Of a stretch of DNA of 64,000 nt, positions 7,206-16,599 are shown in pieces. A program made the translations under genes and the position numbers. Positions within the stretch are counted from its first letter, which is position 1, and each line of letters starts with the position of its first letter. Location: positions 1-64,000 of the forward strand of contig CAZIAL010000010.1 in the NCBI GenBank assembly GCA_964536965.1, written 5' to 3'. The notes beneath the pieces were generated by a model. The model had not been told where the DNA came from and searched no databases. It worked only from the letters and a program-made list of their open reading frames with translations. Origin of the DNA: JACMQW01 sp964536965 (GTDB lineage Bacteria > Bdellovibrionota > UBA1018).

Positions 7206-10073
7206 ATGTCGGAAACTACCCCCTGTATCCTGCTCGATTTCGAGACCACCGGCCTCGATCCGGAAACGAGCGAGATCATCGAGATCGGCGCGATCCGAAT
7301 CGAGGGACTTCGCGAAGTCGCGCGCTACCATACGCTGATTAAGCCAAGACAGCCGATCCCCGCGATGATCGCGGAACTTACGGGGATCACCGACGCGATG
7401 GTCGCGGAGGCGCCGTCGATTGAATCGGTGGCTTCCGATTTCGCGGCCTTCTTAGGCGACCTTCCGATCGTCGCCCATAACTCGAAAATCGAGCAAGGCT
7501 TCCTCGATACGCGAGTTTCACCCCTCGTCGGCGGTCAGGCGTTCACGGTCCATAACTCCATCGACCCGCTCGCCCTCCTCCTGCCCGAATCCCATTCGCA
7601 CTCGATGGAGACCCTTCGGAACTGGGCGGGGGTCGACCTGGAGGACGCCCACCGCGCGGATAAGGACTGCCAGGATCTTCTGAAGATCCTCGTCTATGCG
7701 CACGCGTGGATGCGGAAAGAACGCCCGTGGATGGGCGCGATCGTCGACCATTTCCTGAAGAATTGGTGGTGGGCCTGGTACTTCGAAGACGCTTTCCAAT
7801 CTCTCGATACGAAACCGTCGCTGCTGGAACTCCTCGAACGACCTGGCTTCGGGGACTTGCGCGAGTTCGAAAAAAAGGACGTGGAGCGGGCCACCCCGGA
7901 CAAAATCGAGATCGCTTCCGCCGAAGTCGCGCAGGCATTGCATGGGACGGTGGAACAATCCCAGTTCGCGTTTCGCGAAAGCCAGTTCCAGATGTCCGAA
8001 CGCGTCCGCGATGCGCTTTCGAAGGGCGAACGAGTCGCGATCGAAGCTCCGACCGGAACGGGAAAGTCCGTGGCCTACCTCGTACCCGGGGTCCTGGCCG
8101 CGAAAAAGACCGAGAGCCCGCTCGTCGTATCGACCCATTCGAAAGCCCTCCAAGACCAGCTTCTCGAAAAGGATCTCCCGCTCGTCGGAAAACTCCTCGG
8201 CCGGCCGATTCGCGCCGCCACGGTAAAAGGACAGGAAAATTACCTCTGCCTGCGAAAGCTCCATCAGGAGTGCACGTTCCTACCCGAGGAAGACGGTTCG
8301 CCCGAAAGCCCCGCGACCCATGAACGTTACTGCGCGGCCTTCGTCGTGGCGCTCGCGAAAACGGCGATCCAGACCGGCCCGCGCGTCGCCGAGCTCGATC
8401 GTGTCTCGACCTACCTGCGCATTCGATTCGGCGCGATGGCGAGTTTCCTCGAGCGCGTGAAGGCCCACTATACGACAACCAAGGGGCCGCCGTGCGCTTT
8501 CTATAAGAGCTGCCATTATTTCGACTCCGCACGGATCGCGCACCAGAGCGACGTCGTCATCGCGAATCATGCGCTGGTTTTCCACTGGCCCGAACACCTC
8601 CCGAAGATCCGCAACATCGTCTTCGACGAGGCCCACCATCTCGAGGACCAGCTGACCGAAGCCTTTTCCATCTCGCTTTCGGAAATGGACATCGCCGACG
8701 ATCTCGAGCGCCTGACCACCGGTGGACGCGGCCGCAAAGTCAGCGACGGCAGCCGCATCAAACGTCTCATCGCGGGCCTCACCCTCCCGAAAGGGCCGGA
8801 TGGCGCCGAATCCCTCGACGACTTCCTTAAACCGATCGCTCTCCGCCTTCGCGAAATGACGGTCCTCGTCCCGGGCGCGCTCACGCGAAAAGGCGGACGC
8901 GACACGGGCGGGTACGAAGATTTTCTCGACCTCGCGAAATTCGAGCGCGATCCCCTGTATCTCGGACTCCAGAATCTCGCGGAAAGCATTCGAAGCGCTT
9001 CGCTCTTTCTCGAAGCGGCCGCGGAAGCCGTACGGACCGGACCTCTGAAGACCGATCCCGCCGCGGATATCCTCATGCTCTACACGAGCTCGTTTGCCGA
9101 ATACGCGGAAGCGCTCCAGTCCGCGATTTCTGAACCGGCTTCGGTTCCGGCCGAGCGCCGCGCGGAGCCGCGCGCCGGAGCGATGTCCCACCCTCCGCGA
9201 CCGGCCGCACCCGCGAGTGCATCGAACTTCCTGCGCCTCCTCTACTGGAATCCCCGGGAAAATCTCTGGCGGATTCGCGTTTCCCCGATCGAAGTGAAGG
9301 GGCTGTCCGAGGAGTTTTTCTCGGGCACGCGCGCGATCGCACTCACTTCGGCTACGCTTTCGAGCGGCGCGAATCCGACGTTCGTTACCGATCGCATCGG
9401 CCTCACGCTTTCGAAGCCTTTCGTATCCCTGCCCTCCCCGTATCCGCTCGCGAAACAGGCGGTGACGTTCATTCCGTCGGACGTCGCCCAGCCGGGCACC
9501 CCCCAACATCTGGATGCCATCATCGGTTTCACCGAACAGGCGGCCCGGATTCTCGGCGGACGAACCCTCCTGCTCATGACGGCGAACCATCGGCTGAAAC
9601 ATGCGGCCGAAATTCTTCGGGAACGACTCGAGAAACACGGCATCCAGGTCTTCGACTCGGTCAGCGATCGGCGCGCGATCGACGCGTTCCGCGGGGCCGA
9701 GCGCGCGCTCCTGATCGGGAGCGAACGTTACGGCGAGGGCATCGATCTCCCGGGACGCCAGCTCGCCTGCGTCGTCATCGAAAAGATGAACGAGGCGATG
9801 ACCCGGGGACCGCTCGCCGAGGCGAGAAAGGCGCGGACCCGGTTCGGACTCTTCGATTATGACTTCCCGCTTCGTATGATTTGGCTAAAACAACGCGCCG
9901 GGCGACTGATTCGGAGTCATTCCGACCGGGGCGCCATCGTCGTTTTCGACCCGCGATTCCACGGTTGGAGCGCGCCTTCCCAAAAACTCGTGGTGGCGGC
10001 GCTCGAACCGATTCCGGTGCGGGGCGGCACTCGCGATGAGATCTTGATGCAAATCGAATCGATGGGTATTTGA
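7206..10073 (+). CDS. dinG: DnaQ-like exonuclease fused to DinG/XPD-type helicase
   Basis: A 955-residue protein. Residues ~1-170 are a DEDD 3'-5' exonuclease domain (LLDFETTGLDPET; later HNSKIEQGFLD and AHRADKDCQDLL). Residues ~265-955 are an SF2 XPD/DinG helicase: Walker A APTGTGKS near 283, a cysteine set consistent with the Fe-S cluster (CLRKLHQEC, then YCAAF and CAFYKSCHYF), DEAHH near 473, and motif VI QRAGRLIRS near the end. The exonuclease-helicase layout is that of Bacillus-type DinG rather than the shorter E. coli protein. SD GAGGAA precedes the ATG. It probably unwinds damaged or structured DNA during repair. Confidence 0.92.
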   Translation: MSETTPCILLDFETTGLDPETSEIIEIGAIRIEGLREVARYHTLIKPRQPIPAMIAELTGITDAMVAEAPSIESVASDFAAFLGDLPIVAHNSKIEQGFLDTRVSPLVGGQAFTVHNSIDPLALLLPESHSHSMETLRNWAGVDLEDAHRADKDCQDLLKILVYAHAWMRKERPWMGAIVDHFLKNWWWAWYFEDAFQSLDTKPSLLELLERPGFGDLREFEKKDVERATPDKIEIASAEVAQALHGTVEQSQFAFRESQFQMSERVRDALSKGERVAIEAPTGTGKSVAYLVPGVLAAKKTESPLVVSTHSKALQDQLLEKDLPLVGKLLGRPIRAATVKGQENYLCLRKLHQECTFLPEEDGSPESPATHERYCAAFVVALAKTAIQTGPRVAELDRVSTYLRIRFGAMASFLERVKAHYTTTKGPPCAFYKSCHYFDSARIAHQSDVVIANHALVFHWPEHLPKIRNIVFDEAHHLEDQLTEAFSISLSEMDIADDLERLTTGGRGRKVSDGSRIKRLIAGLTLPKGPDGAESLDDFLKPIALRLREMTVLVPGALTRKGGRDTGGYEDFLDLAKFERDPLYLGLQNLAESIRSASLFLEAAAEAVRTGPLKTDPAADILMLYTSSFAEYAEALQSAISEPASVPAERRAEPRAGAMSHPPRPAAPASASNFLRLLYWNPRENLWRIRVSPIEVKGLSEEFFSGTRAIALTSATLSSGANPTFVTDRIGLTLSKPFVSLPSPYPLAKQAVTFIPSDVAQPGTPQHLDAIIGFTEQAARILGGRTLLLMTANHRLKHAAEILRERLEKHGIQVFDSVSDRRAIDAFRGAERALLIGSERYGEGIDLPGRQLACVVIEKMNEAMTRGPLAEARKARTRFGLFDYDFPLRMIWLKQRAGRLIRSHSDRGAIVVFDPRFHGWSAPSQKLVVAALEPIPVRGGTRDEILMQIESMGI

Positions 10074-10078
10074 TCCCC

Positions 10079-10609
10079 ATGAACTCACCCATGAACCCCC
10101 GAGAGAATTCGAAGATTTCTTTCAGCCTGGAGTCGTTCGGTCTGTGCAAGATTTGGCTCTTCTTCCTCACCTTTTGCGCCTTGATGGCGCTCACCGCCCG
10201 AGCAGAGATGCCCACGGTCGTCACGGCGCCCGTCGAGATCGAACTCAGCGCCCAGCTTTGGTGGCGCCCGGTGGACCTCCGCCGGAATCTCGAGTTTAAA
10301 CTGATCGGCAGACCGCAGAAAGTCGAAGCCTCCCTCGATCGCAGGACTCCGACGGAAAAAGTCGAGGTCGACGTCGGCGCCGAGGAACTGAAGGCGACCG
10401 TGAAATTCTTCCTCGTCTTCCCACGTCCGGATAGCGGCGACGAACCCTACGTCAGCGTCCAGACCCGCGTTTTCCACCCGACCAAAGGCTTCATCGCGGA
10501 ATGCGCGAATTTCGACCCGATCTCCCGCCCGCGCGGGATCGGCGTCGGCGTCTGTTCCGGCGTCGTCGGCACGCGCCAGTTCGGCGTTTCGCTTTCGAAG
10601 GCCCGTTAA
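10079..10609 (+). CDS. exported hypothetical protein
   Basis: About 176 residues. The N-terminus has a long signal-type segment (LCKIWLFFLTFCALMALTARA, cleavage after ARA). The mature part is beta-rich with alternating hydrophobics (PVEIELSAQLWWRPVDLRRNLEFKL; VEVDVGAEELKATVKFFLVF). The ATG at 10079 is 5 bp past the dinG stop; a TTG at 10070 would overlap that stop, and another ATG is at 10091. I do not recognise a family. Its position suggests co-transcription with dinG. Confidence 0.5.
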   Translation: MNSPMNPRENSKISFSLESFGLCKIWLFFLTFCALMALTARAEMPTVVTAPVEIELSAQLWWRPVDLRRNLEFKLIGRPQKVEASLDRRTPTEKVEVDVGAEELKATVKFFLVFPRPDSGDEPYVSVQTRVFHPTKGFIAECANFDPISRPRGIGVGVCSGVVGTRQFGVSLSKAR

Positions 10610-10655
10610 GGTTCTGGCCGAACGCACCCTGATCGGCTAAAACCCGAGCAGCATC

Positions 10656-12355
10656 ATGGCCATTCCGAATATCGAAAAAGAAGTCGACCGTCGCCGCACG
10701 TTCGCCATCATCTCCCACCCGGACGCGGGGAAGACGACGCTCACCGAGAAGCTTCTGCTTTACGGCGGCGCGATCCATTTGGCCGGCGCCGTGAAGGCGA
10801 AAAAAAACCAGAAGAATACGACCTCCGACTGGATGGAGCTCGAAAAACAGCGCGGGATCTCGATNNNNNNNNNNCCGTGCTCCAGTTCGACTACTACGGC
10901 AACCAGATCAACCTCCTCGATACTCCCGGACACAAAGACTTCTCCGAAGATACTTATCGCACCCTGACCGCCGCCGATGCCGCCGTCATGCTGATCGACG
11001 CCGCCAAAGGCGTGGAGCCGCAGACCCGGAAACTCTTCGAAGTCTGCCGAATGCGCGGGCTTCCCATCTTCACCTTCATCAACAAGCTCGACCGCCCTTC
11101 GCGCGAACCGCTCGACCTGATCGACGAGCTCGAAAAAGTCCTCGGCATCCGCTCCTGTCCGATGGCGTGGCCCATCGGCACCGGCGACCGCTTCCGCGGC
11201 GTCTATGACCGCATCTCGAACGAAGTTCTTTTCTTCGAAAGCGCCGACCGCGCCAACCAGTCGGGACGCCTCGAACCGAAAAAAATGGACGCCAACGACC
11301 CCGACTTCTGGAAAGTCCTCGGCGGGCCCCGCAACGACCTCGACGAAGCGAAGGAACTCTACGAGACTTTCCGCTCCGAAAACGAACTGCTCGAGTTCGC
11401 GGGCGACGCCTTTAACCACGAGCAAGTGCTGGCGGGCCAGCTCACTCCCGTCTTCTTCGGCTCCGCGATGAACAATTTCGGCGTCGAACGATTCCTCCAG
11501 CGCTTTATCGAACTCGCCCCGAAACCGGTCGGCCGCGTGGCCGTGTACGAAGCCCCCAAAGGCTCGGACGAGCCGGAGAAGAAGATCGTCGATCCGACCT
11601 CCGACCAATTCTCGGGCTTCTTTTTCAAGATCCAGGCGAATATGGATCCCGCGCATCGCGACCGGGTCGCCTTCATGCGCGTGTGTTCCGGACATTTCGA
11701 GCGGAACATGGAGGTCACCCATGCCCGACTCGGCAAAAAATTCAAACTCTCGAAGCCTCTGAACTTTTTCGCCCAGGAACGAGTCATCGTCGAAGATGCC
11801 TGGCCGGGCGACATCGTCGGCATGCTCGATACGACGGGCGAACTTCGCATCGGCGATACGGTCTGCACGACGGCCGGCGGCGCGAAAGTCTTCGAATACC
11901 AAGGCGTTCCACGCTTCTCCCCCGAACATTTCGCCCAGATGATCATCAAGGACCCGATGAAGCGAAAACAGCTCCAGAAAGGCCTCGAGCAGCTCGCCGA
12001 AGAGGGCGTCGTCCAGATTTATCGCCAGCGCGGCATGGGCGATAAAGACCCCGTCCTCGGCGCGGTCGGCGCGCTCCAGTTCGAAGTCCTGCAGCATCGC
12101 CTCCAAGGTGAATACGGCGTCGATACGAAGATCGAAAAACTGAACTTCATCCACGCCCGCTGGGTCGTCGGCGAAGGACTGAACGCCGATGAATTCGATC
12201 GCCGCGAAGACACGCGCTGCGTGGAAGACCGAGACGGCCAGCCGGTCGTACTCTTTAAGTCGGACTGGGGTCTTCGGTGGGCCACCGATAATCATAAGCA
12301 ACTCCAGTTCGTGACGACCGCCCCGGAGATCCGGACTTCGAAGAAAAAGAAGTGA
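10656..12355 (+). CDS. prfC: peptide chain release factor 3, interrupted by an assembly gap
   Basis: A translational GTPase of the RF3 family: P-loop SHPDAGKT, DWMELEKQRGIS at switch I, then LLDTPGHKDFSEDTYRTLT and NKLDR (G4). Its C-terminal half matches RF3 (FKIQANMDPAHRDRVAFMRV, VGAVGALQFEV). RF3 removes RF1/RF2 from ribosomes after termination. Ten N at 10865-10874 break the frame. RF3 proteins read GIS-I-T-T-S-V here, and the flanking bases (AT before, CC-GTG after) fit 8 missing bases, not 10. The gene is therefore very likely intact and the N run an arbitrary-length placeholder. It has no neighbour closer than 8 bp. Confidence 0.93.
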
Positions 12356-12362
12356 GCCCGAA

Positions 12363-12833
12363 GTGAAACCTACTCTCCACCGCAGGCAGCTCCTCAGCAT
12401 GATCCCGGCGGGAATTCATACGGCGCTGCTAACGGCGACGCTGATCGGACTCCTCGCCTTTTCGTTGGCCGAGGGCGCCCCCGGAAAAAGAACGCCGACG
12501 CGAAAATCGGCGCTGCAGCCCCGCAAGGCGACGCACGAGGAAAAACAGGCATTCGAGGAACTGCTCGATCTCCAGGCGAAGGAAGCCAAAGCTTGTTATC
12601 ACGCCGACGTCGCCCGCTCGAAACGGAAGAATCTCCGCGGGCTCGTCTCCGTCCGCTTCGTGGTGAATGCCGCCGGACGGGTGATCGAAGCCGGACCGAT
12701 TCATAATACGACTCGTTCGCGCTATTTGGCCGATTGCGTGATCCGCCTCGTGGAGAAGGTTCGTTTCCCGGCCCGGCCGGCCGGCAGCGTGATCGGAACG
12801 CATGCGTTCCGCTTCCCTCCGGAGTTTCCGTGA
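12363..12833 (+). CDS. TonB C-terminal/AgmX-like exported protein
   Basis: A 156-residue protein. An N-terminal hydrophobic anchor (ALLTATLIGLLAFSLAEGA) leads to a charged linker and a C-terminal domain with ACYHADVARSKRKNLRGLVS, VRFVVNAAGRVIEAG and ADCVIRLVEKVRFP. This pattern is found in TonB C-terminal-like AgmX/PglI domains. Two Cys in that domain (ACY and DCV) are at typical positions. GTG start at 12363, only 7 bp after prfC; an internal ATG at 12399 is an alternative. It lacks the Pro-rich linker of true TonB and has no ExbB/ExbD neighbour. Confidence 0.6.
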   Translation: MKPTLHRRQLLSMIPAGIHTALLTATLIGLLAFSLAEGAPGKRTPTRKSALQPRKATHEEKQAFEELLDLQAKEAKACYHADVARSKRKNLRGLVSVRFVVNAAGRVIEAGPIHNTTRSRYLADCVIRLVEKVRFPARPAGSVIGTHAFRFPPEFP

Positions 12834-13372
12834 ATCCTTTCGAGGCATGCGAACGGAAGAATATTCCGGCCGTTCTCCTTTACATCTTTTCGCGGTTCGC
12901 GGACGGGACGGAACGCGTCCTCATGATCCATCGGGACGCGCCCGATCGTCCCCACGATTTCCACGCCGGCAAATGGAATGGGCTCGGCGGGAAATGCGAA
13001 GCGGACGAATCCTACGCGGAAACCGCGTCGCGCGAGCTCGAGGAGGAATCGGGATTGAGAATCGCGGCCGCGGATTTTCGGTTTCTCGGCTTTCTGCAGT
13101 TCCCGAATTTCAAGCCCCGAAAAGACGAGGACTGGTCCTGCATGCTGTTCTGGAGCGAGGTCCCCGAGGCGACGGCGCGCGCGGTCCCCGCGAGGACGGC
13201 GGAAGGCTCCCTCCACTGGATCGAGACCGCGAAACTGACCGACCTGAATCTCTGGGATGGCGACCGCGAGTTCATCCCTTACGTCGTCGAACGGAAACCC
13301 TTCTTCGGCTGCAGCTGGTATGTCGACGGAAAGGTTGTCCGGAGCGAGATCCGCGCCGTAACCGCTCGCTGA
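12830..13372 (+). CDS. Nudix hydrolase
   Basis: A 180-residue protein with a complete Nudix box (G-x5-E-x7-REL-EEE-SGL) in KCEADESYAETASRELEEES, about residues 47-70. The start is GTG at 12830, overlapping the preceding stop by 4 bp (GTGA), which implies translational coupling. Sequence around the box (FHAGKWNGLGGKCEADES) resembles 8-oxo-dGTP or ADP-ribose/dinucleotide subgroups, with the DDxP-like tail LHWIETAKLTDLNLWDGDREF. The substrate cannot be fixed from sequence. It may be a housecleaning pyrophosphatase. Confidence 0.85.
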   Translation: MNPFEACERKNIPAVLLYIFSRFADGTERVLMIHRDAPDRPHDFHAGKWNGLGGKCEADESYAETASRELEEESGLRIAAADFRFLGFLQFPNFKPRKDEDWSCMLFWSEVPEATARAVPARTAEGSLHWIETAKLTDLNLWDGDREFIPYVVERKPFFGCSWYVDGKVVRSEIRAVTAR

Positions 13373-13390
13373 TATCCGCATCCGAAAATG

Positions 13391-13426
13391 AAAAGCCCGG
13401 TCTCCGAAGCGGAGAACCGGGCTTTT
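13391..13426. terminator. bidirectional intrinsic terminator
   Basis: AAAAGCCCGGT-CTCCG, loop, CGGAGA-ACCGGGCTTTT: a 15-bp stem with one bulge, bounded by A-run and T-run. It sits between convergent genes (Nudix on plus, CPPGY-repeat protein on minus) and can end transcripts from both sides. Confidence 0.85.
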
Positions 13427-13469
13427 ATGGCTGATTCGCGGCGCCGAGCGCCGCGGTTTATCGTGAAAA

Positions 13470-14375
13470 CTACTGTCGGCAGTACGCTTCCGTCGTGCGG
13501 CAGCTATATCCCGAGTTCGAGCACGAACGCAGAACGGCTGTCATCGCGAGACTGCGCGTCGGTCCGTAGCCGTTAAAGGTCCGGCCGGGTCGATTGATCG
13601 TGCACCGCCAGTCGTCGCCGGGAGGCTGGGGCTGGGGATTGCGGACGCAAGCCTGTCGCGCCGGGTCCCAGCGATATCCTGGAGGGCAACTCGGCGTCGC
13701 GATCCGTTCGCAGCGCTGGGTCCGGGAGTTCCAGACATAACCCGGAGGGCAACTCGGCGTCGCGATCCGTTCGCAGCGCTGGGTCCGGTAATTCCAGACA
13801 TAACCCGGAGGGCAACTCGGCGTCGCGATCCGCTCGCAGCGCTGGGTCCGGTAGTTCCATTCGTAGCCCGGCGGGCAATTCGGGGTGTCCCGATGGGGTG
13901 GATACGCGATGGGCCCGCGCGAAATGAGCGCGAGATCGAAAGTATCCCAGCCACCGCCGACTCCGCCCGTGTCCGCGAAGCGAAGGACGAACTTGTCGGT
14001 TCCCGAGGCGGTTCGCTCGAGGGCGATGATCGTCGCGCGGCGACCACGCGGAACGTTGTACACGGTATCGTTCACGCAGAGATCCCCGCCACAACCCCAG
14101 GCGACGGCGAGATCGAAGCGGTCCCAGTTACCTCCGGTGCCGCCGGTGTCGTCGAAGCGCAGGACGAACTTACCGTAGGAGTCGATGGCGATGATGGTGA
14201 CCGCGCGATAGTCTCGCGCGACGTTGATCGCGCGATCGCCGACGCAAAGATCTTCGTAGCAATGAGTGGACGGGGCGCTCGCTTCGTTCGCTTCGACGGA
14301 AACCGTCGAGAGCAGAGCGAGGACGATCGGGACCAAAGTAAGTCGGGACAGTTTTTCCAGTAGAGGATGTTTCAA
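13470..14375 (-). CDS. exported cysteine-rich repeat protein (CPPGY repeats)
   Basis: About 301 residues. A TTG start at 14375 is chosen because AAGGAG lies 8 bp upstream and the frame then opens with a good signal peptide (KHPLLEKLSRLTLVPIVLAL...VEA). ATGs upstream (14399, 14411) would put the ribosome site inside the gene. The mature protein has two similar domains (CVGDRAINVARDYRAVTIIA...VLRFDDTGG...; CVNDTVYNVPRGRRATIIA...VLRFADTGG). Four tandem 21-residue repeats CPPGYxWNxRTQRCERIATPS follow, then a short Cys-rich end. I do not recognise a family for the first part. Disulfide-bonded surface or periplasmic role is likely. Confidence 0.65.
   Translation of the reverse strand: MKHPLLEKLSRLTLVPIVLALLSTVSVEANEASAPSTHCYEDLCVGDRAINVARDYRAVTIIAIDSYGKFVLRFDDTGGTGGNWDRFDLAVAWGCGGDLCVNDTVYNVPRGRRATIIALERTASGTDKFVLRFADTGGVGGGWDTFDLALISRGPIAYPPHRDTPNCPPGYEWNYRTQRCERIATPSCPPGYVWNYRTQRCERIATPSCPPGYVWNSRTQRCERIATPSCPPGYRWDPARQACVRNPQPQPPGDDWRCTINRPGRTFNGYGPTRSLAMTAVLRSCSNSGYSCRTTEAYCRQ
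13681..13895 (-). repeat. 63-bp coding tandem repeat
   Basis: A 63-bp unit recurs with starts at 13681, 13744, 13807 and 13870, nearly identical at DNA level in the first three copies. It encodes the CPPGY-x-W repeats of the exported protein. High DNA identity suggests recent unit duplication and likely copy-number variation between strains. Confidence 0.85.
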
Positions 14376-14687
14376 GCCAGGGCTCCTTCCATGATTCATG
14401 CTCGAGAGCATGCCGAGGCGGGGACGTATGCGGGGTATTTACTTCGAGTTAAGCGTAGACCAAAGCAATCGGAATACCAGCGCGACCGTCAAGATTTTGC
14501 GATTCTTAAGCGAATGCATTCGAGCAAATTCGAGGGTTTAGCTCGGTCGTCAATTCCATGACGGCCGCCCGCACGCGGGGGCGAGGCCGCTTCGACCCCA
14601 CTCGCATCGTTCGATCGGGTAGAAAATACAAAGGGCGATCGGGGAATTCCCCGATCGCCCTTCGAGAAAGAGATCCGGGCCGGTCGA
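14376..14687. other. intergenic region (312 bp) with no gene seen
   Basis: It lies between the divergently placed ends of the CPPGY-repeat gene (upstream leader) and the acyl-CoA synthetase (downstream end). Apart from the terminator at 14631-14662 and the leader of the repeat protein, I see no coding or RNA gene. Confidence 0.5.
14631..14662. terminator. perfect 32-bp palindromic terminator
   Basis: A perfect inverted repeat (AAGGGCGATCGGGG, AATT, then its complement) directly after the acyl-CoA synthetase stop. On the minus strand a T-rich stretch (TTTGTATTTTC) follows, fitting an intrinsic terminator for that gene. Confidence 0.85.
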
Positions 14688-16469
14688 TCAGCTGTACATC
14701 TGATCGATCAACGGACGGAAGCGTTGCTCGATCACGTTCCGCTTCATTTTCATCGTCGGAGTCATCTCGCCGTCGTTGATGGAGAATTCGCGGTCGATCA
14801 CGGTGAACTTTTTCACCTGCTCGAAGCTCGCCAGTCCCTTGTTCACCCGGTCGAACTGATTCTGGACCTGCTGGAGCGCGTCCTTGTCCACGACGACGCC
14901 GTCGCGGGTCGCGCCCGACTTTACCTTGAGGTCGTTCATCGTGGACTCCGAGAGCGTGATGAGCGCGGAGAGATACTTCCGGTTGTCTCCGACCAGGCAA
15001 ACCTGCGAGATCAGCGTCGCTTCTTTCAGCTTCTCCTCGATCGGGGACGGCGCGATCATCTTCCCGCCCGACGTCTTCATGATGTCTTTCTTCCGGCCGA
15101 CGATGCGGAGCAGTCCGGCCGAAGTCCATTCGCCGAGGTCGCCGGTGTGGAGCCAGCCGTCGACGATCGTCGCGTTCGTATTCTCGGGGTCTTTCAGATA
15201 GCCCAGGAAAATATGCCGACCGCGCGAAAGGATCTCCCCGTCCTCGCCGAGCTTAAATTCGCAGCCTTCCAGGGGCTTGCCCACCGTTCCCGCGCAGTCC
15301 GCGCCGCGGATCGTGATCGAGACCATTCCGGTCGTCTCGGTCAGGCCGTAGCACTCGAGGATCTCGAGGCCCAACCCGCGGAACCACTTCGAGACGTGGG
15401 CCGGCAGCGGTGCCGCGCCGGAAGCGAGCAGTCCCGCGCGATTCAGTCCGAGGGCCTTACGGATTTTCGACAGCACGAGCTTATTGGCCACGGGATATGC
15501 GAGCGCATCGACGGGAGAAACGGCTTTGCGCTGGATCTTCGCCTCGTTCACGCGCTTACCGACCCCCAGCGCCCAGACCGCCAGATGCTTTTTCGCGCCT
15601 TTTCCCTTTTCGATTTTCGAGACGACGCCTTCCATCATTTTCTCCCAGACGCGGGGAACGCAGAGGAGTAACTGGGGTTCGGTTTCGCCCATTTCGACCA
15701 TGAGGTTATCGAACTTCGAGCAGTAGGTGACCATGTATCGCTGGGTCAGTCCGACGCCGATCGAATGGAGCTTCTCGGCGATGTGGCAGAGCGGAAGGAA
15801 CGAAAAGAGGGAGCCGTCCCCGCCGAACGGAAGCTTCCAGCGCCGAGCGATCTGATCGGAAGTGAAAGTGAGATTGTCGTGCGAAAGAATCGCGCCTTTC
15901 GGGTTTCCCGTGGTCCCGGACGTGTAGATCATGAAGGCCGGCGCGAAGGGATCGAGTTTCGAAAGGTAGTCTTCCACTTTCTTCCCGCCCGCGAGCTTCT
16001 TCCCTTCTTCGATCGCCTTGTCGTAGGCGATCGCTTTCGGGCTGATGCTGGTATCGTTATCGAAGACGATGATGAATCGGATGCTCGCCGGCAGGGTTTT
16101 CCCTTCGGCGGTGATCTTGTTGAAGTATTCCTTGTTCTGGACGCCGAGCACGACCGCCCCCGTGTGATTCAGAACGTAGTGGATATCCTTGGTCGTCGAG
16201 TTCGGATAGAGGCCGGCGCTATTCGCGCGAATCAGCATCAGCGCGAGCTCCATATGCACCCATTCCTTCGAGTTATAGGAAAGGATCGCCCCGATTTCGC
16301 CGGGTTTCACGCCACAGGATTCGAGATAAAGACCCAGGTAGAAGACGCGGTCCAGGTACTCGCGCGCCGACAAGGTCTTCCACTGATCTCCCGATTTATA
16401 GCGCTGAGCGGGCACATGCGGAGTCGCTTGGGCCCAGTCCGAGAGACGGTGCAGAACGGTAGACGACAT
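14688..16469 (-). CDS. long-chain acyl-CoA synthetase (AMP-forming)
   Basis: A 593-residue ANL-superfamily enzyme. The A3 P-loop reads YTSGTTGNPKGAILSH, followed by ECYGLTETTGMVS and GWLHTGDLGEW, then GRKKDIMKTSGGKMIAP near the hinge. It adenylates a fatty acid and transfers it to CoA. The LPLCHIAEK motif and the EILECYGLTET context resemble FadD15/ACSL-like long-chain synthetases. It is alone between its own promoter (16532-16560) and a strong terminator, so it forms a monocistronic unit for lipid uptake or recycling. Confidence 0.92.
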   Translation of the reverse strand: MSSTVLHRLSDWAQATPHVPAQRYKSGDQWKTLSAREYLDRVFYLGLYLESCGVKPGEIGAILSYNSKEWVHMELALMLIRANSAGLYPNSTTKDIHYVLNHTGAVVLGVQNKEYFNKITAEGKTLPASIRFIIVFDNDTSISPKAIAYDKAIEEGKKLAGGKKVEDYLSKLDPFAPAFMIYTSGTTGNPKGAILSHDNLTFTSDQIARRWKLPFGGDGSLFSFLPLCHIAEKLHSIGVGLTQRYMVTYCSKFDNLMVEMGETEPQLLLCVPRVWEKMMEGVVSKIEKGKGAKKHLAVWALGVGKRVNEAKIQRKAVSPVDALAYPVANKLVLSKIRKALGLNRAGLLASGAAPLPAHVSKWFRGLGLEILECYGLTETTGMVSITIRGADCAGTVGKPLEGCEFKLGEDGEILSRGRHIFLGYLKDPENTNATIVDGWLHTGDLGEWTSAGLLRIVGRKKDIMKTSGGKMIAPSPIEEKLKEATLISQVCLVGDNRKYLSALITLSESTMNDLKVKSGATRDGVVVDKDALQQVQNQFDRVNKGLASFEQVKKFTVIDREFSINDGEMTPTMKMKRNVIEQRFRPLIDQMYS

Positions 16470-16531
16470 AGGTTCTCCTTCGATGAACTCGATAAAAACG
16501 ATGAAATCGACACGATACGGGGTGCGCGCAA

Positions 16532-16560
16532 ATTTTGTCGGACCCCGGCGAATTTGTCAA
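16532..16560 (-). promoter_or_regulatory. sigma-70-like promoter for acyl-CoA synthetase
   Basis: On the minus strand there is a consensus -35 TTGACA (complement of 16555-16560), a 17-bp spacer, and a -10 CAAAAT (complement of 16532-16537, 4 of 6 matches). It lies about 60 bp upstream of the ATG. Confidence 0.55.
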
Positions 16561-16599
16561 ACGAGGCGCGTCAGCCCAGGCAAGCGATCGCGGGGCACC

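Noticed and set aside
10760..12400. Frameshifted prfC or two adjacent genes
   Set aside because: The only break coincides with the N run, and 8 missing bases restore a standard RF3 sequence.
13681..13895. Regularly spaced repeats that could suggest a CRISPR array
   Set aside because: Units are contiguous without unique spacers and are in frame with an exported protein.
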